Source: Pseudomonadota bacterium
Lineage (GTDB): Bacteria; Pseudomonadota; Alphaproteobacteria; Acetobacterales; Acetobacteraceae
Direction of reading: 5' to 3'
DNA: 64,000 nucleotides
NCBI GenBank assembly: GCA_021801255.1
Contig: JAJYYH010000002.1
Coordinates: 1-64,000 of the forward strand
Each line of letters begins with the position of its first letter. The stretch's first letter is position 1. Below, in pieces: positions 18,153-27,630 of this stretch. A program made the position numbers and the translations under genes. The notes under the pieces were generated by a model. The model had not been told where the DNA came from, did not search any database, and saw nothing but the letters and a program-made list of their open reading frames with translations.

Positions 18153-20669
18153 ATGAGCCTCACGCTTCGTCTGGCGTGGCGGGAGCTGCGGGGGGGTGTG
18201 CGGGGGTGGTGGCTGGCCTTGGCGTGTCTGATTCTGGGGGTAGCGGCGATGGCGGCCGTCGGGGAGCTGCGGGCGGCGGTTGCGGCCGGGCTGGCGCAGG
18301 ATGGGCGGCGGATTCTGGGGGGTGATCTCGAGATTGATGCCGGCGCGGAAGGGATGCCGGGCGCGGTTGGAGACTGGCTTCTGGCGCGGGGCGCGCGGCT
18401 TTCGGCGGTGGTGCGGTTGCGATCGCTGTTGGTGGCGCCGTCGGGCGCGCGGGCGCTGGTCGAGGTCAAGGCGGTGGATGCCGCCTGGCCGCTGGTCGGA
18501 GCGGCAGGGCTTGCCCCGCCGCAGACGCTGGCGGCGGGATTGGCGCGCCGCGATGGGCGCTATGGGTTGCTGGCCGAGCCGGTGGTGCTGGACCGGCTGG
18601 GGCTTCGCATCGGGGCGCGGGTGCGGCTCGGCGAGGCGGAATTCGAGCTGCGCGGCGCGTTGACGCGTGAGCCCGATCGGGTGGGTAGCAGCGGTATTTT
18701 CGGCCCGCATGTGCTGATCGCCGCGGCGGCGCTGCCGGCGACCGGGTTGCTTCAGCCGGGCAGCCTCGATGACCATGCACTGCGGGCGGTGGTGCCGGCG
18801 AGCAGCGACGTCGCGGCGCTGGCGGGCCGGCTCAAGGCGCGTTTCGCGCCCCTGGGCCTGCGCGTGCATGAGGTCGGCGATGCCGCGCCGGGATTGCAGC
18901 GTTTTGTTGATCGCACGGCGTTGTTTCTGGGCCTGGTCGGGCTCACGACCCTGTTGATGGGCGGGATCGGGGTGGCCAATGGCGTGCGCGCGTGGCTCGA
19001 GCGGCGGGCGCGCAGTCTTGCCATCCTGCGCTGTCTCGGGGCCTCGGATCGGCTGATCTTTTCGCTCGTGGCAAGCGAGATCGCGCTGCTCGCGGCCTTT
19101 GGGATCGGGCTCGGGCTCGGCGTCGGCGCGATTTTGCCGGCGCTGCTGGGTGGTCCCTTGGCTGGGGTCTTGCCGCTGCCGCTTCGCCCCGGCGTCTATC
19201 CCGGCGCGCTGGCGCTGGCCGCGCTCTATGGCACGCTCACCGCTGCCGCCTTCGCGCTCTGGCCGCTGGCGCGCGGCACGCGGATAGCGGGGGCGGCGCT
19301 GTTCCGCGATGCACTGCTGCCGGCGCCGGTGCGGCCGGGGGCGGGTCTGCTCGCCGTGATCGTGGCGCTGGCACTGGCGCTGGTGGCGCTGACGCTGGCC
19401 GCCGCGCCGGATCGGCGATTGGCGCTCTGGTTCTGCATCGTCGTGGCGGGGGCCTATGTGTTGCTACGCTTGGTCGCCACGGGGCTGATGCGGCTGGCGC
19501 GCGGCCTCGAGAAACGCACGATCGCGCCCTGGGCGCGGTTGGGGCTCGCCAATCTCCATCGCGGCGGTTCGACGACGCCGCTGATGCTGCTTTCGCTCGG
19601 GCTCGGGCTTTCGACACTGTCCACGGTCGCGCTGATCGAGGCCAATCTCCGCCGGCAGGTGGCCGAGGAGCTGCCGGCGCGCGCGCCCTCGCTCTATTTT
19701 ATCGACATCCAGCGCAATGAACTGGACCGCTTCAATGCCCTCCTGCGCGCCGCTCCCGAGGTCGCCGAGGTCGCCGAGGTGCCCAATCTCAGGGCGCGGA
19801 TCGTGGCCGTCGCGGGCGTGCCGGCGGAGCAGGTGAAGGCGAGCCCCGAAAGCGCCTGGGCGCTGCGCGGCGACCGCGGCCTCACCTATGCCGCTTCCCC
19901 GCCGCCGGGCACGCGCCTGGTCGCCGGGACGTGGTGGGCGACGGATTATAACGGGCCGCCGCTGGTCTCGCTCGATGCCGGGATGGCGCATGGCTGGGGG
20001 GTGGGGGTGGGCGACGTGCTGCGTGTCAACGTGCTCGGCCGTACGCTCGATTTGCGCATCGCGAGTTTGCGGGCGATCGATTGGTCCTCGCTCGGCATCA
20101 ATTTCATCATGGTGGCGAGCCCTGGCCTGCTGAGCCAGGCGCCGCACGGCTATATCGCGGCGCTGCGCGTGGCCACGGGCGAGGAGGGGCGGCTGTTGCG
20201 CGCGGTGACCGATGCGCTGCCCAATGTCACCGGCATCCCGCTCGCCGAGGTGTTGCGGGCGATCGCGGCGTTGCTCGGGGAGGTCAGCGCGGCGCTGATG
20301 GCCGCGGGCGGGTTGACGCTGATCGCCGGGGCGATGGTGCTGGCCGGCGCGGTCGCGGCGGGGCAGCACCGGCGCCGGCGGGAGGCCGTCATTCTCGGGA
20401 CGCTGGGTGCGACGCGAGCGCAGTTGGTTGCCGCCTGGCTCACCGAATTCGCCACAATCGGCCTTGCCGCCGGGCTGATCGCGGCGCTGACCGGGGCGGT
20501 TGCGAGCTATGGCGTGATCCGGCTGATCCAGGGCGGCGATTGGCAGTTCGCGCCGATCCCCTTGCTCGCCCCGCTGTTCGGCGCCCTCGCGCTAATCCTC
20601 GTGATCGGCGCTGGCGGCCTCGCCGCGACACTCCGCGCCCGCCCCGCCGCGCTGTTGCGCAACGAATAG
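18153..20669 (+). CDS. FtsX-like ABC transporter permease, YbbP-like
   Basis: An 838-residue inner-membrane permease with the YbbP layout. One N-terminal transmembrane helix is followed by a large periplasmic domain, then an FtsX core (VGLTTLLMGGIGVANGVRAW and ASEIALLAAFGIGLGLGVGA), further helices in the middle, a second large periplasmic domain, and a C-terminal FtsX core (LMAAGGLTLIAGAMVLAGAVAAG). It pairs with the ATPase at 17,204. The start ATG 18153 follows the repeat directly; the in-frame upstream region is translated repeat and is not included. Likely role is mechanotransmission or extraction of lipids or hydrophobic compounds from the inner membrane, by analogy with YbbAP. Confidence 0.9.
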   Translation: MSLTLRLAWRELRGGVRGWWLALACLILGVAAMAAVGELRAAVAAGLAQDGRRILGGDLEIDAGAEGMPGAVGDWLLARGARLSAVVRLRSLLVAPSGARALVEVKAVDAAWPLVGAAGLAPPQTLAAGLARRDGRYGLLAEPVVLDRLGLRIGARVRLGEAEFELRGALTREPDRVGSSGIFGPHVLIAAAALPATGLLQPGSLDDHALRAVVPASSDVAALAGRLKARFAPLGLRVHEVGDAAPGLQRFVDRTALFLGLVGLTTLLMGGIGVANGVRAWLERRARSLAILRCLGASDRLIFSLVASEIALLAAFGIGLGLGVGAILPALLGGPLAGVLPLPLRPGVYPGALALAALYGTLTAAAFALWPLARGTRIAGAALFRDALLPAPVRPGAGLLAVIVALALALVALTLAAAPDRRLALWFCIVVAGAYVLLRLVATGLMRLARGLEKRTIAPWARLGLANLHRGGSTTPLMLLSLGLGLSTLSTVALIEANLRRQVAEELPARAPSLYFIDIQRNELDRFNALLRAAPEVAEVAEVPNLRARIVAVAGVPAEQVKASPESAWALRGDRGLTYAASPPPGTRLVAGTWWATDYNGPPLVSLDAGMAHGWGVGVGDVLRVNVLGRTLDLRIASLRAIDWSSLGINFIMVASPGLLSQAPHGYIAALRVATGEEGRLLRAVTDALPNVTGIPLAEVLRAIAALLGEVSAALMAAGGLTLIAGAMVLAGAVAAGQHRRRREAVILGTLGATRAQLVAAWLTEFATIGLAAGLIAALTGAVASYGVIRLIQGGDWQFAPIPLLAPLFGALALILVIGAGGLAATLRARPAALLRNE

Positions 20670-20807
20670 CAAGGCGCCGCCCGAAGCCCCGGACGGGGGC
20701 CGTCATCACGGGATTTGTTGAAATTAATGATTGAATTCGTCTGCCCGCTCAGGTATCGGCGCGTTCAAGTTAGGGCCGCGCGTCGCGGAAAAGGAGAGGA
20801 GGGACGA

Positions 20808-22181
20808 ATGGCAAAGCTGATCGGCGGCCGAGCCGTTGTTATCGGCGGCGGCCTCGGCGGCCTCGCCGCCGCGGCGGCGCTCGCCGATCACTTCGCCCAG
20901 GTGGTGGTGCTGGAGCGCGATCGCCTGCCGCGGACGGCCCTTCCGCGGGACGGCGTGCCCCAGGGGAAGCATCCGCACGTCCTTCTGCTCGGGGGCCAGC
21001 GTGCGCTCGCCGCGCTCGCCCCTGGTTTCGAAGAGGCGCTCGCCGAGGCCGGCGCCGTGCCGATGTGCCTCGGCCTGGACGGACACATCGACTGGCCTGG
21101 CCACGATCCGCTGCCGCAGCGCGATTTGGGCGCCACCGTCTATTCGGCGTCGCGGGCGCTGATCGAGGAGACCTTGCGGCGGCACGTCGTTGCGATGGCG
21201 AATGTCACGCTCCGCGAGGGTTGTCGCGCCGAGGCGCTCCTCGTCGGCGGCGATGGGGCGCGGGTGGAGGGTGTGCGCCATAGCGCGTTGGCGGACGGCG
21301 GCACGACCACGTCCGCCGATTTGGTGATCGATGCCTCGGGGCGCGGGGCGCTTACCACCCGGCTGCTGGAGGAAACCGGGCGGCAGCTGCCGGAAGAGAC
21401 CGAGATCGGTATCCAGCTCGCCTATGCGACGGCGGTCTATGCCATTCCCGAGGACGCGCCGGCCGACTGGAAATTTGCCGTGCTGTTCCCCAACCCCCGG
21501 GAGAGCAACCGTCGGGCGTTGCTGATACCGATAGAGGGCAATCGCTGGATCGTCAGCATGGTCAGCTTCCATGGCGAGATGCCACCCGACAATCCCGCCG
21601 GGTTCCTGGAATTTGCGCGCACGCTGCGTACGCCGACCATTTTTCAGGCCATAAGGAACGCCAAACTGCTCGAACCGATCACGCGCTTCGCATATCCGGG
21701 CAGCACGTGGCGGCATTTCGAACGACTTGCCGATTTCCCCCGTGGCCTGCTGCCGATCGCCGACGCGGTATGTCGTTTCAATCCGGTCTATGGCCAGGGA
21801 ATGAGCGTGGCCGCACAGGAAGCCGCGCTGTTGCGTCGCCTGCTCGGCGACCTCGCCGGCCACGACGATCCACTGGGGGCGTTGGCGGGCGCTTTTTTCC
21901 GCGACATGCCGGCTATTCTCGCCTCACCCTGGTCCACCGCGCAGGCCGATCTGGCCTACCCCCAGACCACCGGCGCGCGCCCGGCCGATTTCGCGCAGAC
22001 GATGCAGTTCTCCAGCGCCCTGGTCCATCTCGCCGTGCGTGAGCCGGATGTGCATCAGACCTGGGGGGAAGTTGTCAATCTGGTGCGCTCGCCAACCGTC
22101 TATCGCGAACCCGCATTGCAGCGTCGCGTGCAGGCGGTGATGGCGGAGATGGCGGCCGCGCAGCGCGGGGCCAGCGCGTAA
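20808..22181 (+). CDS. FAD-dependent oxidoreductase (group A monooxygenase type)
   Basis: A 457-residue flavoprotein. The N-terminal dinucleotide motif GGGLGGLAAAAALADH binds the FAD ADP moiety, DLVIDASGRG is the conserved DxxxxAxG motif, and the C-terminal NPVYGQGMSVAAQEA is the GD-like motif that contacts the FAD ribityl and pyrophosphate. This places it in the p-hydroxybenzoate hydroxylase/geranylgeranyl reductase-like family. The substrate is unknown; no ubiquinone or polyketide genes are adjacent. ATG 20808 follows GGAGAGGAGGGA, an excellent ribosome binding site. It appears monocistronic, ending before tRNA-Arg on the other strand. Confidence 0.82.
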   Translation: MAKLIGGRAVVIGGGLGGLAAAAALADHFAQVVVLERDRLPRTALPRDGVPQGKHPHVLLLGGQRALAALAPGFEEALAEAGAVPMCLGLDGHIDWPGHDPLPQRDLGATVYSASRALIEETLRRHVVAMANVTLREGCRAEALLVGGDGARVEGVRHSALADGGTTTSADLVIDASGRGALTTRLLEETGRQLPEETEIGIQLAYATAVYAIPEDAPADWKFAVLFPNPRESNRRALLIPIEGNRWIVSMVSFHGEMPPDNPAGFLEFARTLRTPTIFQAIRNAKLLEPITRFAYPGSTWRHFERLADFPRGLLPIADAVCRFNPVYGQGMSVAAQEAALLRRLLGDLAGHDDPLGALAGAFFRDMPAILASPWSTAQADLAYPQTTGARPADFAQTMQFSSALVHLAVREPDVHQTWGEVVNLVRSPTVYREPALQRRVQAVMAEMAAAQRGASA

Positions 22182-22230
22182 TCCTCCTGCGGGGACCAGA
22201 CGACACCGCGTGCCCTCGATTGTCCGGAAT

Positions 22231-22554
22231 TGGCGTCCGCGGCGGGATTCGAACCCACGGCCCCAGGATTCATACCACTTCGGCTTGCGCCGCCGCCCGG
22301 TCGGGGAGCGATCGGGCGTTCGTGGTCCGGACTGTCCCTTCACCCTGGACCTAGGAAAAAGGTCTTTAGGTGCCGCCCGTCCAGTCTCTACACCTTCCCC
22401 GCGGCATCCCGCGAGGGCTTGGCTCGGGATTGGCCCGGCGCGAGAGGCGCCGGGCGTTCCCCGAATTTGAGCGGATCCGCCGCGCCGTTTCCGCGCGCGA
22501 CGCCCAGTTCTACCACAAGGAATCCTGTGCTCTATCCTGCTGAGCTACGCGGAC
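22231..22554 (-). tRNA. tRNA-Arg(CCU) interrupted by a group I intron
   Basis: On the minus strand the 5' exon runs 22554-22518 and the 3' exon 22270-22231. Joined, they form a standard cloverleaf: acceptor GTCCGCG/CGCGGAC perfectly paired, D arm GCTC/GAGC, anticodon stem CAGGA/TCCTG around the seven-base loop TTCCTAA (anticodon CCU), T arm GTGGG-TTCGAAT-CCCGC with one G-U, discriminator G, and encoded CCA. The exons are separated by about 247 nt inserted directly after the anticodon. A TTGATC hexamer and CTAG 16 bp further on lie upstream as a possible promoter, overlapping the kup stop codon. Confidence 0.93.
22271..22517 (-). ncRNA. Group I intron (tRNA-type, IC3-like), no ORF
   Basis: The conserved group I core is readable on the minus strand. 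A P/Q-like segment AATCCCGAGCCAAGCC lies at about 22431-22416, followed by GGTGTAGAGACTGGACGGGC (R element), GGCACCTAAAGACC, and a later GGACAGTCC (S-like). The 5' exon ends in U (anticodon position 36), as needed for the U-G splice-site pair, and the intron ends in G. Size and placement match the self-splicing introns known from tRNA-Arg(CCU) of Agrobacterium and related bacteria. No homing endonuclease frame is present. Splice points may shift by one base at the 5' side because of a TT. Confidence 0.9.
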
Positions 22555-22589
22555 ATCGCGGCCTTCTCTAGCCGAACGCCGCGGCGCGA

Positions 22590-24479
22590 TCAAATGGCCA
22601 CGCGCACACCGAGTTCCACCACCCGATCGGGGGGGATGCGGAAAAATTCGGTGGCGGAGACGGCGTTGCGCGCCATCGCGAGGAAAAGCCACATGCGCCA
22701 CAGCGACATCTTCGGCACCATCGCCGGCACCAGCGTCTCACGGCCGAGGAAATAGCTCACCTGCATGGCATCGAACGGCACGTTTTTCTCGCGCAAGGCC
22801 GCGAGATCGCGCGGGATGTTCGGGCTCTCCTTGAAGCCGTAAGAGAGGATCACGCGGTGGCAGCCGGCGCCGAGATCCTCGATCGTCATGCGACTCTCGG
22901 GAGCCACTTCCGGCACATCGAGATTGTTCACCGTCACAAACAACACCTGCTCGTGCATTACCTTGTTGTGCTTGAGATTATGCAGCAGCGCGCCGGGCAC
23001 GTAGTCGGGGTTGCCGGTGAGGAACACCGCGGTCCCTGGCACCCTTATGGTGCGCGACTGCGGCAGGCGGGCGAGGAAGGTGGCGAGCGGCAGGCTGTCC
23101 TGCTGCCAGCGCGCGAGCATGAGATCGCGCCCGCGCCGCCAGGTGGTCATCAGCGCCATCAGCGCCGCACCAATCGCCAGCGGTACCCAGCCACCCTCCA
23201 CCACCTTGAGCGAGTTGGCGGCGAAAAACGTCGCATCGAGGAGAAAAAAGAAGCCGAAGACCAGGATCGTCGCGGCACGCGACCAGTGAAACTGGCGGCG
23301 GAAGACCACGGCGGCGAGGATCGCGGTGCAGGTGAACGTTCCGGTGACCGCGATGCCATAGGCCGAGGCCAGGCTGTCGCTGGTCTTGAACGCCAGCACC
23401 AGGATCAGCACGGCCAGCGCCAGGATATAGTTGATTTGCGGGACGTAGATCTGCCCCTCCTCGGTCTCGCCGGTGTGGCGCACCGTCATGCGCGGCAGGA
23501 AACCCAGTTGCATGCACTGCCGGGTCATCGAATAGGCGCCGGAGATCAGCGCCTGGCTGGCGATCACGGTGGCAACAGTGGCGAGGATCACCATCGGCAG
23601 ATGCAGCCAGATCGGGCCGAGCAGGAAGAACGGGTTGGCGAGCGCGCTCGGATCATGAATGACCAGCGCGCCCTGGCCGAAATAATTGAGCACCAGACAG
23701 GGCAATACGAAAAACAGCCACGATAGCCGGATCGGCCGCGCGCCAAAATGCCCCATATCGGCATAGAGCGCTTCCGCCCCGGTCACCGCGAGCACCACCG
23801 CGCCGAGCACGATGAAGGCGAGAAAACGATAGCGAAAACAGATCAGCACCGCATAGCTCGGCGACAGCGCCGCCAGCACGAAGGGATGCTGGAAGATCTC
23901 GATCGCGCCGAGCACGCCGATGGCGGCAAACCACAGCGCCATCACCGGGCCGAACACCCGCCCGACACTGCCGGTGCCGCGCGATTGCATTACGAACAGG
24001 ATGACGATCACCACCGCCGCGATCGGCAGGACATACTCGGCGAGACCTGGCGTCGAGACCTCAAGGCCCTCCAACGCCGAGAGCACCGAAATCGCCGGCG
24101 TGATGACGCCGTCGCCGAAAAACAGGCTGGCCCCGACAATGCCGACGATGGCGAGCCCCCGCCTTGTGCTCGCCTTCACCGAGACTCGCTGCGCGAGCGC
24201 CATCAGCGCCAGAATACCGCCCTCGCCGCGATTGTCGGCGCGCATCACCAGCAGCACGTATTTTACCGTGACGATGAGGAACAGCGACCAGAAGATCAGC
24301 GACAGCACGCCCAAAATTTCGGTCTCGGTGATGGCGTTGGGCTGCAACAGCACCAGGCTGGCGTGGAAGGCATAGAGCGGGCTGGTGCCGATATCGCCAT
24401 AGACGACGCCGAGCACGGCGAGCAGGGCGCCAAGCGGGGGCAGGGCGCGTGGCTTGATGGCGTTTGCCGCGGCGCTCAT
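22590..24479 (-). CDS. kup: KUP-family potassium transporter
   Basis: A 629-residue inner-membrane K+ uptake protein, close to the 622 residues of E. coli Kup. The family hallmark [14 protein letters not shown] is in the first transmembrane helix, followed by about eleven more helices and a soluble C-terminal domain of roughly 170 residues that ends [16 protein letters not shown]. Kup transporters are K+/H+ symporters important at low pH, fitting an acid-tolerant lifestyle. ATG 24479 starts the conserved part; the longer upstream frame is repeat-derived translation. It stands alone between tRNA-Arg and the YggS gene. Confidence 0.95.
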   Translation of the reverse strand: MSAAANAIKPRALPPLGALLAVLGVVYGDIGTSPLYAFHASLVLLQPNAITETEILGVLSLIFWSLFLIVTVKYVLLVMRADNRGEGGILALMALAQRVSVKASTRRGLAIVGIVGASLFFGDGVITPAISVLSALEGLEVSTPGLAEYVLPIAAVVIVILFVMQSRGTGSVGRVFGPVMALWFAAIGVLGAIEIFQHPFVLAALSPSYAVLICFRYRFLAFIVLGAVVLAVTGAEALYADMGHFGARPIRLSWLFFVLPCLVLNYFGQGALVIHDPSALANPFFLLGPIWLHLPMVILATVATVIASQALISGAYSMTRQCMQLGFLPRMTVRHTGETEEGQIYVPQINYILALAVLILVLAFKTSDSLASAYGIAVTGTFTCTAILAAVVFRRQFHWSRAATILVFGFFFLLDATFFAANSLKVVEGGWVPLAIGAALMALMTTWRRGRDLMLARWQQDSLPLATFLARLPQSRTIRVPGTAVFLTGNPDYVPGALLHNLKHNKVMHEQVLFVTVNNLDVPEVAPESRMTIEDLGAGCHRVILSYGFKESPNIPRDLAALREKNVPFDAMQVSYFLGRETLVPAMVPKMSLWRMWLFLAMARNAVSATEFFRIPPDRVVELGVRVAI

Positions 24480-24632
24480 CTCGGGCTCGGCGTTTGCGAG
24501 ATGCGGCGCGGTGCGGGTCTCGGGGAGACGGGCATCAGGGAAGCCTCTGTGCACGTGGCGGGGCAGGCGGGGCCGAACGCGGCCGGCACCCATACGCCGC
24601 CCGGCGCGCCCGGCGCAAGAGTGGCGGCCAGC

Positions 24633-24706
24633 GGTCCAGACTCGCATCCTGGAAAGGATTGCACAGGCGCCGCCTTTGCTGGGATTAGGGGACAAGGCCC
24701 CTTACC
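24633..24706. repeat. GC-rich hairpin repeat, family B, partial copy E
   Basis: About 74 bp matching the second half of copy D (31,471-31,582): GGTCCAGACTCGCATCCTGG, then AAAGGATTGCA, CCGCCTTTGCTGGG and a degenerate GGGGACAAGGCCCC hairpin. The first half is absent. It lies between kup and the YggS-family gene. Confidence 0.65.
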
Positions 24707-24722
24707 TGAAATAAAAACCCCG

Positions 24723-25442
24723 TTATCGAGAATAGTCTGGCAAGCTGGCCGGCCGCGCCCCGAAAATCGCCGTGCCAAGGCGAATATGGGTGGCTCCGGC
24801 GGCGATCGCTGCCGGGAAATCCGCTGACATCCCCATCGAGAGCACCCCGAGCCCGTGCCGGCGCGCGCACGCGGCGAGCCAGGCGAAATGGGGCGCCGGG
24901 TCGGCCGCCGCCGGGGGAATGCCCATCAGGCCGGTCAGCGCGGGGCCGAAGCGGGCTTGGCAGGCGCTGATGAAGGCGTCGGCCTGACCGCGTGGGACGC
25001 CCGATTTCTGCGGCTCGCAGCCGAGATTGACCTCGACGAGAAGGTCGGGTTGGCGGCCCTCGCGCGCAATTGCTAGGGCGAGGGCGTCGGCGAGGCGCGG
25101 GCGGTCGAGGCTTTCGATGACATCGAACAGCCGCACCGCTTCCCGCGCCTTGTTGGTCTGGAGGGGACCGATGAGATGCAGACGCAAATCCGGCGACGCG
25201 GCGCGCAGGGAAGAAAATTTGGCGGCAGCTTCCTGCACCCGGTTCTCCCCGAAGAAACGCTGGCCCGCGCGGAGCGCCGCCTCGACGGCCAGGGCGGGGT
25301 GGGTTTTCGAAACCGCGACCAGGGTAATCGCCGCCGGATCGCGCTTGCAGGCGCGGGCGGCGGCGGCGATCTCGGCTCGGACCACCTCCAACCGGGCCGC
25401 GATCTCGCCGAGCGGGGTCGTTCGTGCTTCAAGCCGGGTCAT
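24723..25442 (-). CDS. YggS/PLPBP-family pyridoxal phosphate-binding protein
   Basis: A 239-residue single-domain alanine-racemase-fold protein that binds PLP and takes part in vitamin B6 homeostasis. The PLP Lys is in TLVAVSKTHPA, followed by FGENRVQEA, HLIGPLQTNKA, VNLGCEPQKSGV, and the phosphate-binding LSMGMSADFPAAIAAGATHIRLGTAIFG. No catalytic role as a racemase is expected because the second domain is missing. ATG 25442 is preceded on its strand by AGGAG nine bases upstream and shares CATG with the start of the divergent ThiE-like gene. Confidence 0.93.
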   Translation of the reverse strand: MTRLEARTTPLGEIAARLEVVRAEIAAAARACKRDPAAITLVAVSKTHPALAVEAALRAGQRFFGENRVQEAAAKFSSLRAASPDLRLHLIGPLQTNKAREAVRLFDVIESLDRPRLADALALAIAREGRQPDLLVEVNLGCEPQKSGVPRGQADAFISACQARFGPALTGLMGIPPAAADPAPHFAWLAACARRHGLGVLSMGMSADFPAAIAAGATHIRLGTAIFGARPASLPDYSR

Positions 25443-26013
25443 GGATGGAAAGCTCCTGGCTTGGGCGCGCGCCGTCAAGTCTCGCCGGAGCGGTGCCCTG
25501 CCGCCGCTCTGGCTGTTTAGCGACGCCGCCCGGCTCAGGGATCCGCGTCCGCTGATTATCCGCCTGCCGCCCGGGCTGTGTGGCGTGGTGCTGCGCCATG
25601 ACCAGCGCCGGTTGGGGCCGGACCTCGCGCGGCTCTGCCGGGCGCGGCGCGTCAAGCTCGCGATTGCCGGGGATTGGCGGCTGGCGCAGCGCCTGCGCGC
25701 TGGGCTGCATCTCCGCGCCGGGCGCGACCCAGCTTTCCAGGCGCGCGTTGCTTTCCGTACCAGCTCCGCCCATTCGCTCCCCGAACTGCGCCGCGCCCGG
25801 CGCGCCGGGGCGGTGCTGGTCTTTCTTTCCCCGGTTTTCCCGACGCGGAGCCATCCTGGGGCGAAGGGGCTTGGTCTTTGTCGCTGGGCGGCGCTTGCGC
25901 GTCGCGCCGGCGGGGCGGCGGCGGCGCTCGGTGGCATCGATGGCAGGTGCATCGGCGCGCTGCCGCGTCGTCTCGCCGTCGCCGTCGGGATGATCGGCGG
26001 GGCCGCGGCCTGA
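25441..26013 (+). CDS. ThiE/TenI-like thiamine phosphate synthase family protein
   Basis: A 190-residue protein that looks like a divergent thiamine phosphate synthase/TenI. The segment LPPGLCGVVLRHD corresponds to an early barrel strand, AIAGDWRLAQRLRAGLHL to the LIINDR region, and VFLSPVFPTRSHPGAKGLG to the conserved SPVFPT-SHP motif that binds thiazole phosphate. The C-terminal part (GGIDGRCIGALPRR) fits the phosphate-binding GGI motif. Several residues differ from catalytic ThiE, so it may be a TenI-like aminase or an inactive paralogue. Start ATG 25441 overlaps the divergent YggS start. It is very Arg/Ala-rich, which lowers certainty. Confidence 0.65.
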   Translation: MDGKLLAWARAVKSRRSGALPPLWLFSDAARLRDPRPLIIRLPPGLCGVVLRHDQRRLGPDLARLCRARRVKLAIAGDWRLAQRLRAGLHLRAGRDPAFQARVAFRTSSAHSLPELRRARRAGAVLVFLSPVFPTRSHPGAKGLGLCRWAALARRAGGAAAALGGIDGRCIGALPRRLAVAVGMIGGAAA

Positions 26014-26102
26014 AATCCAGATTGCGTCGCGCCCGAGATGCTGGTGGCAGAGCGTTGGGGAGACTATGTGAGAGGGGCGAACGCCATGCGAGGAGGAACA
26101 CG

Positions 26103-27581
26103 ATGCTCAATCCCGTTACACCCCTGCCGCTCAAGGACGCTAGCCTCTTCCGGCAGGCAAATTACGTCGGCGGCAAATGGATCGCGGCCGATAGCGGGCG
26201 CGTCCTGGCCGTGCGCAATCCGGCTAACGGCGAGGTCATCGGCGAAGTGCCGGCGATGGGCGCCGCCGAAACGCGCCGCGCGATCGAAGCCGCGCATGCC
26301 GCCTATCCCGCCTGGCGGGCGCTCACCGCGAAAGAGCGCGCGGCGATCCTCCGTCGGCTCAATGACCTCATGCTCGCCAACGCCGATGACCTCGCGGTGA
26401 TCATGACCGCCGAGCAAGGCAAGCCGCTCGCCGAAGCGAAGGGCGAGATCGCCTATGCCGCGAGCTTCATCGAGTGGTTCGCCGAGGAGGGCAAGCGCGT
26501 CTATGGCGATACCATTCCGCAAAACGCCAAGGGCCGGCGGATCATCGTCCAGAAAGAGCCGATCGGCGTTTTTGCCGCGATCACGCCGTGGAACTTCCCC
26601 GCCGCGATGATCACCCGCAAGGCCGGGCCGGGCTGGGCCGCGGGCTGCACCGGCGTCATCCGCCCGGCGAGCCAGACGCCGTTTTCCGCGCTCGCCATCG
26701 CCGTTCTCGCCGAGCGCGCTGGCTTGCCGCCCGGTGTGTGCAATGTCATCACCGGGCCCTCGGGCGAGATGGGGGGCGAACTCACCGCCAACCCGCTGGT
26801 GCGCAAGCTCTCCTTCACCGGCTCGACCGAGATCGGGGCGAAGCTGCTCGCGCAATGCGCGCCGACGATCAAGAAAACCAGCATGGAACTCGGCGGCAAC
26901 GCGCCCTTCATCGTTTTTGACGATGCCGATCTCGACGCCGCTGTCGTCGGCGCGATCGCCAGCAAATATCGCAATGCCGGGCAGACCTGCGTCTGCGCCA
27001 ACCGGCTCCTGGTGCAAGACGGCGTCTATGACGCCTTCGCCGCTAAGCTGAAAGTCGCGGTCGAGGCGTTGCGTGTGGGCGACGGGATGGAGCCGGGGGT
27101 GACGCAGGGGCCGCTGATCAATGCCGACGCAGTCGCCAAGGTGGAAGCGCATATCGCCGATGCCCTCAAGCGCGGCGCCCGCGTCGTCACCGGCGGCGCG
27201 CGCCATCCGCGCGGCGGCAATTTCTTCACCCCCACCATCCTCGCCGACGTGTCAGCCGGCGCCGATATTTTCCGCGAGGAGACCTTCGGTCCGGTCGCGC
27301 CGCTATTTCGCTTCAAAACCGAGGAAGAGGCGATCAAGCTCGCCAATGACACCGAATTCGGCCTCGCGGCCTATTTCTACGCCCGCGATGTCGGGCGCAT
27401 CTTCCGGGTCGCCGAGGGGCTGGAATACGGCATCATCGGCATCAATGAGGGCATCATCTCGACCGAGGTGGCGCCGTTCGGCGGCATGAAATCGTCGGGC
27501 CTTGGCCGCGAGGGCTCGAAATACGGCATCGAGGAATATCTCGAAATCAAATATCTCGCACTCGGCGGAATCGGGACATAG
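26103..27581 (+). CDS. gabD: Succinate-semialdehyde dehydrogenase (NADP-type)
   Basis: Oxidises succinate semialdehyde to succinate, the last step of GABA degradation. The 492-residue product aligns with E. coli GabD almost end to end: TPWNFPAAMITRKAGP, KLSFTGSTEIG, MELGGNAPFIVFDDADLD with the general-base Glu, and GQTCVCANR with catalytic Cys296 and Cys298. An oddity is Arg187 in VIRPASQTPFSALA, where GabD has Lys in KPASQTP, a residue near the cofactor. ATG 26103 is preceded by GAGGAGGAAC; the longer frame is not supported. No gabT or permease is adjacent. Confidence 0.93.
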   Translation: MLNPVTPLPLKDASLFRQANYVGGKWIAADSGRVLAVRNPANGEVIGEVPAMGAAETRRAIEAAHAAYPAWRALTAKERAAILRRLNDLMLANADDLAVIMTAEQGKPLAEAKGEIAYAASFIEWFAEEGKRVYGDTIPQNAKGRRIIVQKEPIGVFAAITPWNFPAAMITRKAGPGWAAGCTGVIRPASQTPFSALAIAVLAERAGLPPGVCNVITGPSGEMGGELTANPLVRKLSFTGSTEIGAKLLAQCAPTIKKTSMELGGNAPFIVFDDADLDAAVVGAIASKYRNAGQTCVCANRLLVQDGVYDAFAAKLKVAVEALRVGDGMEPGVTQGPLINADAVAKVEAHIADALKRGARVVTGGARHPRGGNFFTPTILADVSAGADIFREETFGPVAPLFRFKTEEEAIKLANDTEFGLAAYFYARDVGRIFRVAEGLEYGIIGINEGIISTEVAPFGGMKSSGLGREGSKYGIEEYLEIKYLALGGIGT

Positions 27582-27630
27582 AAAGTGTAAAAATTGTTTT
27601 TTTTTGCAAAAAAACTAAAAAACTCTTATT

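Noticed and set aside
22210-22571. Two short open frames across the tRNA-Arg locus
   Set aside because: They are translations of the tRNA exons and group I intron, not proteins.
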